A stretch of DNA of 64,000 bases from an uncultured Clostridia bacterium (GCA_944384835.1 CALWUU010000028.1:1-64000); one strand, 5' to 3'. Numbered from the stretch's first letter, positions 46,693-57,233 are shown. Notes: generated by a model not told the origin, from the sequence alone. Program-made: numbers and translations.

Positions 46693-47107
46693 GCCTTTCC
46701 CTCCAAAGTAAATCAAAAAGCCTGCTTTTTGATTTTGGGCTATAAGTACCTATTTTATATTTATGTCCAGTATATACCAAAACTGACCATTTTTCAACTA
46801 CAATACAACACATAAACTAAAATGTATCAATATTGACAAAATCCGCATATCTACATTGGTTTGGCGGTATTCTTTCTCTATGTAAACGTGTTTTTACATT
46901 CAGGGAAATGTGCTGTTTTTTTGTACAATATCTATAAAATCCGTCCAATAGATCCATTGCAGAATGATTGGGATATAAAAATGAAACTAAATATACGATC
47001 CATGTGCAAAAATACGGAAAATACGTGAAAACCTCTTTTAAAAGAACCTATTTTATACTATAATAATAGTTATTATCCGTTAAACCTTGGCACTAAGGAG
47101 GTATTCC
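46693..47107. other. Divergent intergenic region of glgP and zapA
   Basis: It contains an inverted repeat TGTAAA-CGTGTT-TTTACA (46881-46898), possibly an operator, and a TATAAT-like box near 47060 for zapA. No gene is seen. Confidence 0.45.
46881..46898. promoter_or_regulatory. Inverted repeat, candidate operator
   Basis: TGTAAA and TTTACA separated by 6 bp. LacI-family sugar regulators use similar half-sites, but the spacing is longer than a standard cre. Placed about 190 bp from glgP. Confidence 0.3.
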
Positions 47108-47968
47108 ATGGACAAGACCAAAGTAAAGTTACGTATTTGTGACATAGACTGTACCATTACAAGTGATGACAATGAAGAGTATGTACGTACCATCGGCAAT
47201 GAAATTGACCGTGCTATTTCTGCCGTTTTAAAGAAGAACAACCGTATCTCCCTTTCTATGGCCGCCATTATCACCGCCATGACTTATTGTGATGAATCTG
47301 CCAAGGCAAAGGCTGAGTTAGCAGAATTAAAAACACTTGATAAAAATCGGGAAAACGAATATGACCGTTTAAAACAGGCCGCAGAAACAGCACAAATTGA
47401 AGCAGAGCAATTACGCTCTGAACTTCAGGTACTTCATGCGTTTTTAACAGAAGATAAAGATTTGGAAAAAATACCGGGATTCAAAACTGCTCTGCACACA
47501 GCTGATAAAAATCTTACTTTGGAGCAAAACATGATTCCTCATAATACAAACAACGCTTCGGAGAACGCTCCAATCACAACGGAAGAAATACAGGAGCAGG
47601 AAATTACGGAAACTGCCGCCTCTGGTTCCTTAGAAGATGCGCACACATTAGAAGAACTGCGCAACTCTATTGATACACAAGAAATAGATCGAATTGCAGA
47701 CAGTCCTTTCGAGGGAAACCCCTCAGCTGTAAACAAAACACAGACGAAACACAGCAAACACAGCCGCCACCAGAAAAAACAACAAAAAATGACACAAAAG
47801 GCAGCAGAAAAAGAAGGACCACGCCATATACCGCCATATTCGCCTGTTCAGCGTGCGGAACATCCTATACCGGACCTATTAACAGGAAGCTATACACGGC
47901 CAAAATCACCAATTGAGCCTGAATTGCCGTCTGACGACACCTTTATTGGCTATTTTGAAAAGAAATAA
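47108..47968 (+). CDS. zapA: Cell division protein ZapA with long C-terminal extension
   Basis: The first 100 residues match ZapA: KVKLRICDIDCTITSDDNEE, YVRTIGNEIDRAI and SMAAIITAMTYCDES, then a coiled coil. ZapA stabilises FtsZ filaments. The usual protein is about 90-140 residues; this one has 286, the rest being acidic, disordered sequence, then a basic stretch (KHSKHSRHQKKQQKM) and a Pro-rich tail. The ATG at 47108 follows AAGGAGG. The U32 peptidase gene is next, as commonly in Firmicutes. Confidence 0.9.
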   Translation: MDKTKVKLRICDIDCTITSDDNEEYVRTIGNEIDRAISAVLKKNNRISLSMAAIITAMTYCDESAKAKAELAELKTLDKNRENEYDRLKQAAETAQIEAEQLRSELQVLHAFLTEDKDLEKIPGFKTALHTADKNLTLEQNMIPHNTNNASENAPITTEEIQEQEITETAASGSLEDAHTLEELRNSIDTQEIDRIADSPFEGNPSAVNKTQTKHSKHSRHQKKQQKMTQKAAEKEGPRHIPPYSPVQRAEHPIPDLLTGSYTRPKSPIEPELPSDDTFIGYFEKK

Positions 47969-48063
47969 TCCATATATAACAGCACAATGAACACATGCAC
48001 TCCCTGATAAAGGGAGTGTATTTTTCAATCACACTGAAAATCATTTATCGAAAGGATGCTTAC

Positions 48064-50163
48064 ATGAAACAATCTAAATTAGAACTGTTATCTCCGGCAG
48101 GTTCATGGGAAGCTTTGGAAGCTGCCGTGCGAAGCGGCGCCGATGCTGTATATTTAGGCGGCAGTCTGTTCAGTGCCCGTGCCAACGCACAAAATTTTGA
48201 ACATGATGCGCTCAAACAAGCCGCTGCCTATTGTCATGCTCGTGGTGTAAAAATACATTTGGCTGTAAACACCATTTTATTGAATCATGAACTGGAACAG
48301 GCACTGGATTTTGTTGCGTTTGCCTGTTCGCTTCCAGTAGATGCAGTCATTGTGCAGGACACAGGTTTGCTGCACCTGTTACGTCAGGCTGCGCCGACGC
48401 TGCAAATCCATGCCTCCACACAGATGTCCGTACATACTCCGGAAGGTGCAAAACTGCTGGCACAACAAGGCGTTTCACGGGTCGTATTGGCTCGGGAATT
48501 ATCTTTAAAAGAAATTAAAGAAATTTCCAAGGCATTAAAAGACAGTGGTTTTGCCCATGTGGAAATTGAGCATTTTGTACACGGCGCATTGTGCATGTCT
48601 GTTTCAGGTCAATGCTATTTCAGCTCTCTGCTCGGTTCCCGCAGCGGAAACAGGGGACAATGCGCACAAACTTGCCGTCTGCCTTTTTCTGTAAAGGGCG
48701 GGACAGGCTATGACCTGAGTTTAAAAGATTTATCTATGATCGAACGTATTGGAGAGCTTGTGGATGCAGGCGTTACTTCCTTTAAAATTGAGGGTCGTAT
48801 GAAACGTCCCGAGTATGTAGCGGCAGCAACATCCGCCTGCCGTTTTGCTTTAGACCGGCAGACAATTCCTCAAAGCTTAACTGAAAATTTGGAAGCGGTA
48901 TTTTCCCGCTCCGGATTTACAACAGGATATCCCGATGGAACATTAGGCCGTGATATGTTCGGCATCCGTAGAAAAGAAGATGTGACCAGTGCTACCAATA
49001 CCGTATTTCAGCAGCTGCACAGCTACTATAAAAATGAACGTCAGTCTATTCCCATAACGTGCTCTCTTATCATAAAAAAAGGGACTCCTGTTACCTTAAC
49101 AGTTTTTGACCATGCACAACACTCTGTTACAGTAGAAGGAGACATTCCTCAGCAAGCCATCCATCGCCCAATAGACGAAGCGCGTTGTTTGGAACAATTA
49201 AAAAAGACAGGGGGAACCCCATTTTATTGCACAAACGTAACCTGCTCCATCGATCCTGATTTGTCCATTCCCATTTCTCTGCTGAATCAACTGCGCAGAG
49301 ATGTGTTGGAACAATTGCTCCGTCTAAGAGAACAGGCGCCGGCAATTCCGTTTCATTCTGTCTCCTTACCCATAAAACCACAGCACCAAGACATACAGCC
49401 CCTTCCTTTACGTGCTGTATTTACCAGAGTGCATAGCGCAGACGATATTCCGGACTGTACCAATATATGTCAAAAGGTTTATATTCCTATCAATACCAAA
49501 GAACGCGTTGTCAAAGAACTGCAGGACCGCGGTCTGTCATTAGCAGTTACTATGCCCCGGGGCATGTTTGGAACCGAACATGCCATTGCTTCCAAACTGG
49601 AACAGTTCCTAAAATGGGATATTTCTCATGTTTGGGCAGGCACCATAAACAGCGTTGCTCTGGCAAAGACATTAGGATGCCGCATTCACGGGGGATATTC
49701 TCTGAATGTAACAAACACAGCGGCTCTTGCGTGGTACGAAGAATTGGGACTGACAGACATGGAACTTAGCTATGAACTGACACTGAAACAAAGCGTTAAG
49801 ATAGGAGGAAGCATTCCACGCGGTTTATTGCTGTACGGAAGGCTGCCTTTGATGCTATGCCGTAATTGCCCGGGAAAAAATGACGGCAAACACTGCAAAA
49901 ATTGCAACGGTACTACATGGCTGACGGACAGAAAAAACATAAAATTTCCTGTTCAGTGTGATTATGGATGCAGTGAAGTTTTCAATGCAGTTCCTTTGAC
50001 AATGTCTGATAGAATTTCGGATTTATCCGGTATGAATTTTGGAGTATTACGATTCACTGTTGAAAACTCTGTTGAAATTGAGGAAACTTTTCAGCAATTT
50101 TTGTATCAAAAAACACCTTTAGGGCATTATACTCGTGGTTTATACGATAAAGGAATCAAATAA
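48064..50163 (+). CDS. U32 family peptidase-like protein (RlhA-type)
   Basis: The 699-residue protein has the U32 signature EHFVHGALCMSVSGQC and further Cys (SGNRGQCAQTCR), an adjoining DUF3656-like region, and a C-terminal Cys cluster (CRNCPGKNDGKHCKNC). Large U32 proteins with this layout include RlhA, which hydroxylates a cytidine of 23S rRNA; smaller ones act on tRNA or collagen. An RNA-hydroxylation role is likelier than proteolysis. ATG 48064 (MKQSKLELLSPAG) follows AAAGGA. Confidence 0.88.
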   Translation: MKQSKLELLSPAGSWEALEAAVRSGADAVYLGGSLFSARANAQNFEHDALKQAAAYCHARGVKIHLAVNTILLNHELEQALDFVAFACSLPVDAVIVQDTGLLHLLRQAAPTLQIHASTQMSVHTPEGAKLLAQQGVSRVVLARELSLKEIKEISKALKDSGFAHVEIEHFVHGALCMSVSGQCYFSSLLGSRSGNRGQCAQTCRLPFSVKGGTGYDLSLKDLSMIERIGELVDAGVTSFKIEGRMKRPEYVAAATSACRFALDRQTIPQSLTENLEAVFSRSGFTTGYPDGTLGRDMFGIRRKEDVTSATNTVFQQLHSYYKNERQSIPITCSLIIKKGTPVTLTVFDHAQHSVTVEGDIPQQAIHRPIDEARCLEQLKKTGGTPFYCTNVTCSIDPDLSIPISLLNQLRRDVLEQLLRLREQAPAIPFHSVSLPIKPQHQDIQPLPLRAVFTRVHSADDIPDCTNICQKVYIPINTKERVVKELQDRGLSLAVTMPRGMFGTEHAIASKLEQFLKWDISHVWAGTINSVALAKTLGCRIHGGYSLNVTNTAALAWYEELGLTDMELSYELTLKQSVKIGGSIPRGLLLYGRLPLMLCRNCPGKNDGKHCKNCNGTTWLTDRKNIKFPVQCDYGCSEVFNAVPLTMSDRISDLSGMNFGVLRFTVENSVEIEETFQQFLYQKTPLGHYTRGLYDKGIK

Positions 50164-50221
50164 GTTATGTAAAGTTCAAATTCTTGTGGAAATGTTGAAA
50201 GTTTAGAAAAAGGAGAACACT

Positions 50222-50821
50222 ATGTTATATTTAGCTTCCGCTTCCCCCCGCCGCAGAGATTTATTGAACCTTGCAGGGTTTCGGTTTACAGTAGAACCTG
50301 CCCAAATTGACGAAGTCATGTCTCAGGACGATCCTGCATGTTTGGTACAAAATCTTGCATTAAAAAAAGCAAGAGCCGTTGCGAAACTGCATCCGGATGA
50401 CGTCATTTTGGCAGCAGACACAGTTGTTGCATTGGACAACCATATTCTTGGAAAACCACAGGATAAGGAACAAGCAAAAAAAATGCTTCGTATGCTGTCC
50501 AATCGGGTGCATCAAGTATATACAGGTTACTGTATTTTAAAACAAAGCCGCTGTGAAATCGGCGTATGCTGTACTTCTGTTGAATTTTATCCTTTATCCG
50601 ACCAAGATATTGAAAGCTATATTGCAACAGGCGAACCCTTTGACAAAGCTGGCGGATACGGCATTCAGAGCTTAGGTTCCTTATTGGTCCGTAAAATTGA
50701 CGGAGATTTTTACAATGTGGTCGGTCTGCCCATTGCGGAAATCAGCCGTTTGCTTCGTACCTTTGGCTCTACAAAAAATACAGAAGAATCGAACAACGGA
50801 AAAGGGAGTCTAACCCCGTAG
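50222..50821 (+). CDS. maf: Maf family nucleotide pyrophosphatase
   Basis: Maf (199 residues) hydrolyses non-canonical or TTP/UTP nucleotides. LASASPRRRDLL, ILAADTVVALD, GKPQDKEQAKKML and DKAGGYGIQ are family signatures. AAAGGAG precedes ATG. It sits directly before mreB, a common arrangement linking it to division genes. Confidence 0.94.
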   Translation: MLYLASASPRRRDLLNLAGFRFTVEPAQIDEVMSQDDPACLVQNLALKKARAVAKLHPDDVILAADTVVALDNHILGKPQDKEQAKKMLRMLSNRVHQVYTGYCILKQSRCEIGVCCTSVEFYPLSDQDIESYIATGEPFDKAGGYGIQSLGSLLVRKIDGDFYNVVGLPIAEISRLLRTFGSTKNTEESNNGKGSLTP

Positions 50822-50873
50822 AATATTTACTGAAATTGTGTTAATGTTTTGAATTTGTTTACAAAATTTTTAG

Positions 50874-50902
50874 TTGAGAATTGACTGAGAAAAGGTTATA
50901 AT
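50874..50902 (+). promoter_or_regulatory. Predicted sigma-A promoter of mreB
   Basis: TTGAGA at 50874-50879, a 17-bp spacer, and TATAAT at 50897-50902, about 110 bp before the mreB start. Confidence 0.7.
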
Positions 50903-51010
50903 AAATTGGAATAGAAATTTCTAATCTATACCATAATATAAAATAGAGATAGATTGTTTCAAATACTTGAACGGAATACCGTCTGTAAGACGGATGAAAG
51001 GGGAAAATCA

Positions 51011-52024
51011 ATGTTTTCAAAGGATATTGGAATTGACTTGGGTACAGCAAACACCCTTGTGTATATGAAGGGTAAAGGTATTGTTATGCGCGAGCCCTCT
51101 GTTGTAGCAGTAGATGTGCGTACCGATACCGTACTTGCAGTCGGTTCTGAAGCGAAAAATATGATAGGCCGTACACCCGGCTCTATTGTAGCAGTGCGTC
51201 CGTTAAAAGACGGCGTCATTGCAGATTTTGACATTACTGCTACCATGCTGAAACATTTCATACGCCAGGCAACTAAATCCAATTCTTTTGGCCGTCCGCA
51301 CATTGTTGTCTGCATTCCATCCGGCGTTACAGAGGTTGAACGCCGTGCTGTTGAAGATGCTGCCCGTCAAGCAGGCGCCAATCATGTGGACTTGATTGAA
51401 GAACCAATGGCGGCCGCTATCGGCGCAGGCTTGCCTGTGGGAGATCCCTGCGGCAGCATGGTTGTGGATATCGGCGGCGGTTCTACGGAAGTTGCCGTTA
51501 TCTCTTTGGGCGATATTGTTACATCTTGTTCTGTACGCATTGCGGGCGATAAATTTGATGAAGCAATCATTAACTATGTAAAACGTAAATACAATTTGCT
51601 GATTGGTGAACGCACTGCGGAAGCCATCAAAATAAGTTTAGGCTCCGCATATCCCAATGAAGAAATTGACAATTCGGCATTGGATATCAAAGGCCGCAAT
51701 ATGGCCGACGGACTGCCGAAAAATGTTACCATTACAGGTCCTGAAGTGCGGGAAGCACTGGCAGAACCTTTGGGTTATATTGTAGATGCAATTAAAAATA
51801 CATTGGAAAAAACGCCACCTGAATTAGCGGCGGATATTATAGACAACGGCATTATGCTGACCGGCGGTGGTGCTCTGATTCGCGGTTTAGACCGTTTGAT
51901 TACGCAAGAAACAGGTATGCCTGTTCATGTGGCAGAAAATGCAATCGACTGTGTTGCGGAAGGCACCGGCAAACGTTTGGAAATTGAGCTTCCTACTCAA
52001 TACTACAAATCTCGCCGTAAATAA
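51011..52024 (+). CDS. mreB: Rod shape-determining protein MreB
   Basis: MreB (337 residues) is the actin-like scaffold of lateral wall synthesis. [47 protein letters not shown] and [15 protein letters not shown] are diagnostic. The ATG at 51011 has AAAGGGG upstream. It opens the mreBCD-pbp2 locus. Confidence 0.97.
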   Translation: MFSKDIGIDLGTANTLVYMKGKGIVMREPSVVAVDVRTDTVLAVGSEAKNMIGRTPGSIVAVRPLKDGVIADFDITATMLKHFIRQATKSNSFGRPHIVVCIPSGVTEVERRAVEDAARQAGANHVDLIEEPMAAAIGAGLPVGDPCGSMVVDIGGGSTEVAVISLGDIVTSCSVRIAGDKFDEAIINYVKRKYNLLIGERTAEAIKISLGSAYPNEEIDNSALDIKGRNMADGLPKNVTITGPEVREALAEPLGYIVDAIKNTLEKTPPELAADIIDNGIMLTGGGALIRGLDRLITQETGMPVHVAENAIDCVAEGTGKRLEIELPTQYYKSRRK

Positions 52025-52120
52025 ATTACGTTTTAAAACGAAAATGGAAGCGGAGGGTTTGTACCCTCTGCTTATTTTCACTCTTATCATCTTTTGGTTT
52101 ACAGTTAAAGGAGGACGCTT

Positions 52121-53005
52121 GTGAAGGCTTTTTTTCGCAGTAAAAATTTTATTGTACTTGCCGCAGTTACTTTTGCTTTGGTAGCTGTTATCATCTATTC
52201 CGCCTGTACGGGAGGAGGAGCTATCGCTAATCTGTTTGGTGCAGTTGTCTCTCCTATGCAAAAAGTAACCGCCGTTGCTGCAAACAACGCACAAGCAAGT
52301 CTTTCTCAGGCAACTCTCTCTTATGAAGATTTGGTTGCTGAAAACGAAGAATTAAAACAGCAAGTCAATGAGTTAAATCAGCAATTGGTTGAATTTTATC
52401 AATATAAACAGGAAAACGCCCAATTAAAAAATTATTTGGAATTAAAAGAAAATAATCCGGATTATCAGTTTGTATCTGCATCTGTTATCAACCGTGATCC
52501 AAATAACTTATACTATACCTTTACACTGGATCAGGGCAGCAATGCTGGAGTAAAAGTGAATGATCCCGTTATTACCGATCAAGGCGTTGTAGGTTGGGTA
52601 TCCCAAGTCAGTGCAATGTACTGCGAGGTAACAACCATTCTGTCTCCGGATACCAATATTTCCGCAACAGACAAAGTAAATCGGGAAAGCGGTATTATCA
52701 GCAGCACCGCACAGCTGGCCGACCAAGGATTAATTAAATTGGGGTTGTTGGAATCAGGCACAACTGTTCAGGCAGGAGATATCATTGTTACCAGCGGTAT
52801 TGGAGGAAGATTTCCAAAAGATTTGATGATAGGAAAAGCTGTGGAAGTGCAGCCGGAAGAGAACAATGTTTCTCTGTATGCAACAGTGGAACCTTTCGTT
52901 GACATTAAAACTGTGCGAGACGTCATTATTATTACCAGCTTTAACGGTCAAGGTGAAGTGGCAGACAACACAGATTCAAACAGCGCTTCCTCCAATGGAG
53001 GGTAA
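52121..53005 (+). CDS. mreC: Rod shape-determining protein MreC
   Basis: A bitopic protein (294 residues): N-terminal helix (FIVLAAVTFALVAVIIYSA), coiled coil (ENEELKQQVNELNQQLVEF), then the external beta domain (NNLYYTFTLDQGSNAGVKVN, GDIIVTSGIGGRFPKDL). It links MreB to wall synthases. Start is GTG behind AAAGGAGG; mreD starts 3 nt after its stop. Confidence 0.95.
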   Translation: MKAFFRSKNFIVLAAVTFALVAVIIYSACTGGGAIANLFGAVVSPMQKVTAVAANNAQASLSQATLSYEDLVAENEELKQQVNELNQQLVEFYQYKQENAQLKNYLELKENNPDYQFVSASVINRDPNNLYYTFTLDQGSNAGVKVNDPVITDQGVVGWVSQVSAMYCEVTTILSPDTNISATDKVNRESGIISSTAQLADQGLIKLGLLESGTTVQAGDIIVTSGIGGRFPKDLMIGKAVEVQPEENNVSLYATVEPFVDIKTVRDVIIITSFNGQGEVADNTDSNSASSNGG

Positions 53006-53008
53006 GCA

Positions 53009-53527
53009 ATGAAGCATTTTCGAGTATTAAGATACATTGCGTATACCATTGAAATAATCGTATTTTTTATGATACAGCAAACCCCTGGGCTCATACCGTC
53101 TTTTTACGGAATTCTTCCAACACTGCTAATTCCCATTGCATGTTCTGTCGCTATGTTTGAAGGACCGGTTTGCTCTTTGCTTTATGGTGTATTCAGTGGA
53201 TTCTTATTAGACTATGGCGCCAACTCCACCTTTGGATTTCACGCCCTGATTTTGGGGTTGATTTGCTTTATCATCTCTTATTTGGTACAGGACGTATTCC
53301 ATAATAACTTTTTGACCGGCCTGATTATGATATTGGCTGCAATTCTTATTGTTATACTTCTGCAATGGTTGTTTTTATATATTGTAAAGGGATACGATTC
53401 TATTGGATATGTACTCTACCGCCATTACTTACCACGTGCTGCCTATACCTTTTTATTGGTTCCTTTGTTTTACTATTTTAATCGTGGACTTTTTTATCTT
53501 TTACGGGAAAACCGTTCCAAATCTTAA
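53009..53527 (+). CDS. mreD: Rod shape-determining protein MreD
   Basis: A 172-residue polytopic membrane protein with about five helices and the MreD pattern (LLIPIACSVAMFEGPVCSLL, YGVFSGFLLDYGANSTFGFH). Coupled to mreC, 3 nt away. Confidence 0.9.
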   Translation: MKHFRVLRYIAYTIEIIVFFMIQQTPGLIPSFYGILPTLLIPIACSVAMFEGPVCSLLYGVFSGFLLDYGANSTFGFHALILGLICFIISYLVQDVFHNNFLTGLIMILAAILIVILLQWLFLYIVKGYDSIGYVLYRHYLPRAAYTFLLVPLFYYFNRGLFYLLRENRSKS

Positions 53528-53647
53528 AGCATAAAATACTCTCTTTACTGATTTTTTCTCTTTTGTTCACTCATCCGTCATATTGCTATGCAAAAATAAA
53601 CATATTTACAGTAATGCTTTCGTTTAGTAAAGAAAGGAGCCGCGCAT

Positions 53648-55765
53648 TTGAAATTTCGTAAATCCGGAAAAAGACAACAAAGAACTTTAAAAGATCGTAT
53701 GAAATTACGTTATGCTACATTGAGCGGTATCCTTTTGTTTTGTATGGGCGTATTTGTATACAGACTGGTTGATTGGCAGCTGATCAATGGCGAACTGTAT
53801 TTACAGCAAGCAGACGCAACCTATGTTTCTACTGTAAATTTAAGCGCTGCCCGCGGAGAAATTGTCGATACAAACGGCGAACCGCTGGCTGTAAACAAAA
53901 CCGAATACAATGTTACATTCGACCAAACTTATTTAGACAGCGACAATCAAAATGATGTGATTTTGAATCTAATTCATCTGCTTGACCAAAGAAATGAACC
54001 TTGGGTAGACGAGCTTCCCATTGTGATAAACGATAATGGTGAATATGAGTTTGTAGAAGGAAAAGAAGCAGAAATAGAAGAATTAAAAGGAAAGAACTTT
54101 TTAAATCTGAACTCTTACGCTACGGCAGAAATGTGCATGCAGCAATTAATGGAATTATACCATATTGAAGGGTACTCCCCTGAAGATACCAGAGATATTT
54201 GTTCCGTGCGCTATAATATGACCCGTAAAATGTTCAGCATTTCCAATCCTTATACATTTGCTGAAGATATTTCGAGAGATACCGCCTCCATCATCCAAGA
54301 AAATTCTACCAATTTAGCAGGCGTCACCATTGAAATTACCACTGTAAGAGAGTATGCAGACGGAACGTTGGCTCCCCATCTGATTGGAACCATAGGTTCT
54401 TTGACAGAAGATGAATATAATACTTTAAAAGATGAGGGATATGCCTATAATGATACAATAGGAAAAAGCGGTATTGAAGCTGCGTTTGAAGAAGAATTAA
54501 GAGGCACTGACGGCACCAAAGTGGTGGAAACAAATCCTGACGGAACAGTAAATTCTGATACTGTTACCCAGCAGCCTGTGGCCGGAAATACAGTTTACAC
54601 TACTTTAGACAGTAATTTGCAAAAAGTGGCTAATGTATCTCTTTCAAATAATGTACAGGCTGCTCAAAGCGCCGGCGCTTCTACTTCAACGCAGTATGAT
54701 GGTGAAGATTGCGTAGCAGGTGCTGCCGTTGTTCTAAATGTAGAAGATTTTTCCATATTGGCAGCGTCATCTTATCCAAGCTACGATTTGACCCAATATT
54801 TGGAAGACAGCAATTACTATACATCATTGGCAACAGATGAAACAAACAAACCGCTGCTAAACCGCGCATTTGACGGAAACTATGTTCCCGGTTCTGTATT
54901 TAAACCGCTGGTTGCAGCTGCAGCATTGCAGGAAGGAACTATTGATACCAACACACATGTGGTATGTAACCATTATTATACCTTTTACGCTCCAAGCTAT
55001 ACTCCAACTTGTTTAGGATGGCACGGCAGTGTAAATTTACAAGAAGCAATCCAAGTGTCCTGCAACGTATTCTTTTATGAAGTAGGACGATTGCTGGGCA
55101 TTGATAATATCGACTTATACGCAAAACAATTCGGTTTAGGAGAAGCAACCGGTGTAGAAATAGGGGAAAGCACAGGTACGTTGGCAAGTCCTGAGTACCG
55201 CACCAGCAATGGGGGAGTTTGGCAGCCCGGTGACGTGATTCAGGCCGCAATCGGACAGTCAGATAATGCTTTTACACCACTGCAGCTTGCAACTTATTGT
55301 GCTACCATTGCCAATAATGGTACTCGCCTGAAAACACACCTTGTAAAACAAGTAACCAACTATAATCGGGATCAAGTCATTTCAGAAACGGAACCTGAAG
55401 TGGTTTCTCAAGTTGATATTTCTGAGGAAAATCTTAAAATTGTTCAGGAAGCTATGAAAACAGTAACACAGTCAGGCGGTACGGCAAATTCTGTATTTGG
55501 TGATTATGGAATTACCATTGCCGCAAAAACAGGTACCGCTGAAAACCCGGGACATTCAGACAATGTAACGTTTATCGCTTATGCGCCTTATGACGACCCG
55601 GAAATTGCCGTTGCGGTGGTATTGGAATACGGTTCAAGGGGTACTTATGCTATGAATGTTGCCAAAGACATTTTTGACGCTTATTTTTATGGCAAAACCG
55701 TGGACGAAAACGGAAACTTAGTTATGCCGGAAGAAACCGATAGTTCTAGCACAGCAAATGAATAA
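53648..55765 (+). CDS. mrdA: Penicillin-binding protein 2 (elongation transpeptidase)
   Basis: The 705-residue class B PBP has an N-terminal anchor (LSGILLFCMGVFVYRLVDW), a dimerisation domain, and the transpeptidase domain with PGSVFKPL (nucleophile Ser), SCNVFF and KTGTAEN. It cross-links lateral-wall peptidoglycan with MreBCD. TTG start at 53648 behind GAAAGGAG. RodA is not adjacent. Confidence 0.95.
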   Translation: MKFRKSGKRQQRTLKDRMKLRYATLSGILLFCMGVFVYRLVDWQLINGELYLQQADATYVSTVNLSAARGEIVDTNGEPLAVNKTEYNVTFDQTYLDSDNQNDVILNLIHLLDQRNEPWVDELPIVINDNGEYEFVEGKEAEIEELKGKNFLNLNSYATAEMCMQQLMELYHIEGYSPEDTRDICSVRYNMTRKMFSISNPYTFAEDISRDTASIIQENSTNLAGVTIEITTVREYADGTLAPHLIGTIGSLTEDEYNTLKDEGYAYNDTIGKSGIEAAFEEELRGTDGTKVVETNPDGTVNSDTVTQQPVAGNTVYTTLDSNLQKVANVSLSNNVQAAQSAGASTSTQYDGEDCVAGAAVVLNVEDFSILAASSYPSYDLTQYLEDSNYYTSLATDETNKPLLNRAFDGNYVPGSVFKPLVAAAALQEGTIDTNTHVVCNHYYTFYAPSYTPTCLGWHGSVNLQEAIQVSCNVFFYEVGRLLGIDNIDLYAKQFGLGEATGVEIGESTGTLASPEYRTSNGGVWQPGDVIQAAIGQSDNAFTPLQLATYCATIANNGTRLKTHLVKQVTNYNRDQVISETEPEVVSQVDISEENLKIVQEAMKTVTQSGGTANSVFGDYGITIAAKTGTAENPGHSDNVTFIAYAPYDDPEIAVAVVLEYGSRGTYAMNVAKDIFDAYFYGKTVDENGNLVMPEETDSSSTANE

Positions 55766-56009
55766 AATATTCCAAAAAATTACAAAAATAGCTGTGTTTT
55801 ATAAAAACCTGTGCTATAATATAGGTTATGAAAAATAAAGCAGTCACTTTATGAAATGGTCAAAAAGATTCAAAATTTTTCAGCATTATTACTGTGATAT
55901 CCTGAGTTTTTATGAATCTTTTGTGAATTTATCTTTATTAACTCTAAAACTATACAAAAAATTTTGACTGCTATACTGAATTATGGTAAAATATTGATGA
56001 GGTTTTTAT

Positions 56010-56765
56010 ATGGGATTGGTAACAGTTATTACATCCGGCAAGGGCGGAGCAGGCAAATCTACTATTAGCGTAGGCTTAGGCTGTACTCTTGCGAAAAACG
56101 GAAAAAGAGTTCTCTTAATCGACGGAGATGCAGGTCTTCGCAGCTTAGATGCCATGCTCGGCATAGACAAACAACTGGTATTTGATATTTCTGACATTGT
56201 AAACGGAAATTGCGAACCGATTAAAGCAATTTATTCTTGCCAGGAATTTACTGGGTTAAACAATCTATTTGTGCTGCCGGCACCCGCTTTGGAAAAAAAC
56301 ACAATTCATCCGGAAGTGATGAAGCAATTGGTTCCTATTTTATCCAGATATTATGACCATGTGATTATCGACTGTCCGGCAGGTATTGGTAAAGGTTTTA
56401 TTTCCGCTGTAGCGGCCGCAGACCGTGCTTTGGTAATAAGTACGCCCGACCATATTTGTATTCGTGACAGTGATAAGGTTCGTCAATTATTAGAGGAACA
56501 AGGTATACGCCAACAACGTTTGGTGATAAATCGTTTTAGTTTTGAGGCATTTCGTAAAATGCAGCATTTTCAGGATATTGATACGATTATTGATGAAACC
56601 GGCATTCGTTTAATTGCTGTACTGCCGGATGATTTTCTTTTGCAGGCTAATCCGGCAAAAGCTGTGGTAAATCATCCGCGTTGCTCCGGAACAATGGCTT
56701 TACAGCGTTTGGCGGCGCGTCTTGAAGGTGAGTCTGTTCCTCTATTCCCATTAGAAAGATTATAA
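56010..56765 (+). CDS. minD: MinD-like septum-site ATPase
   Basis: A 251-residue ParA/MinD ATPase: deviant Walker A SGKGGAGKSTISVGLG, DGDAGLRSLDAMLGI, and VIIDCPAGIGKGF. The place in the mre-pbp2 locus supports MinD. Two things are odd: the C-terminus ends VPLFPLERL without the usual basic amphipathic membrane-targeting helix, and neither minC nor minE is present nearby. Its own promoter lies in the 244-bp gap upstream, which contains no gene. A ParA-like role cannot be excluded. Confidence 0.85.
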   Translation: MGLVTVITSGKGGAGKSTISVGLGCTLAKNGKRVLLIDGDAGLRSLDAMLGIDKQLVFDISDIVNGNCEPIKAIYSCQEFTGLNNLFVLPAPALEKNTIHPEVMKQLVPILSRYYDHVIIDCPAGIGKGFISAVAAADRALVISTPDHICIRDSDKVRQLLEEQGIRQQRLVINRFSFEAFRKMQHFQDIDTIIDETGIRLIAVLPDDFLLQANPAKAVVNHPRCSGTMALQRLAARLEGESVPLFPLERL

Positions 56766-56807
56766 TCATCTTCCGTTTCAATTTTATATGTAAAAGGAGG
56801 GGCGATC

Positions 56808-57215
56808 GTGAACATTGCTTTAATTGCACACGACGCGAAAAAAGAATTAATGGTACAGTTCTGTATTGCGTATTGCGGGGTACTTAGCCGCCATAATTTA
56901 TGTGCCACCGGTACTACAGGTAAAATGGTAACCGAAGCAACCGGACTTAAAATTCAGCGCTTTTTATCCGGCGCGCAAGGAGGCGACCAGCAAATTGCTT
57001 CCCGCATCGCATGTAATGAAATTGACATGCTTCTGTTTTTCCGTGACTCTTTAACACCAAAGCCGCACGAACCAAGCGACATGCATTTATTGCGCTTATG
57101 CGATGCGCACAATATTCCATTTGCAACGAATATTGCAACTGGTGAAGTTCTGATTCATGGTCTGGAACGCGGAGATTTGGAATGGCGTAACTTGTTAAGA
57201 GAACCCGGTATGTAA
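56808..57215 (+). CDS. mgsA: Methylglyoxal synthase
   Basis: MgsA (135 residues) converts dihydroxyacetone phosphate to methylglyoxal plus phosphate, a phosphate-stress bypass of glycolysis. NIALIAHDAKKELM, ATGTTGKMV, SGAQGGDQQIASRI and FFRDSLTPKPHEPSD contain the catalytic His/Asp set. GTG start behind AGGAGGGG. It follows minD by 42 nt, as in other Clostridia. Confidence 0.96.
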   Translation: MNIALIAHDAKKELMVQFCIAYCGVLSRHNLCATGTTGKMVTEATGLKIQRFLSGAQGGDQQIASRIACNEIDMLLFFRDSLTPKPHEPSDMHLLRLCDAHNIPFATNIATGEVLIHGLERGDLEWRNLLREPGM

Positions 57216-57233
57216 TGAAACTGAATCAATAAC

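Noticed and set aside
46881-46898. Catabolite-responsive (cre) site
   Set aside because: Half-sites are suggestive but the spacing is four bases too long for a standard cre, so it is listed only as an inverted repeat.
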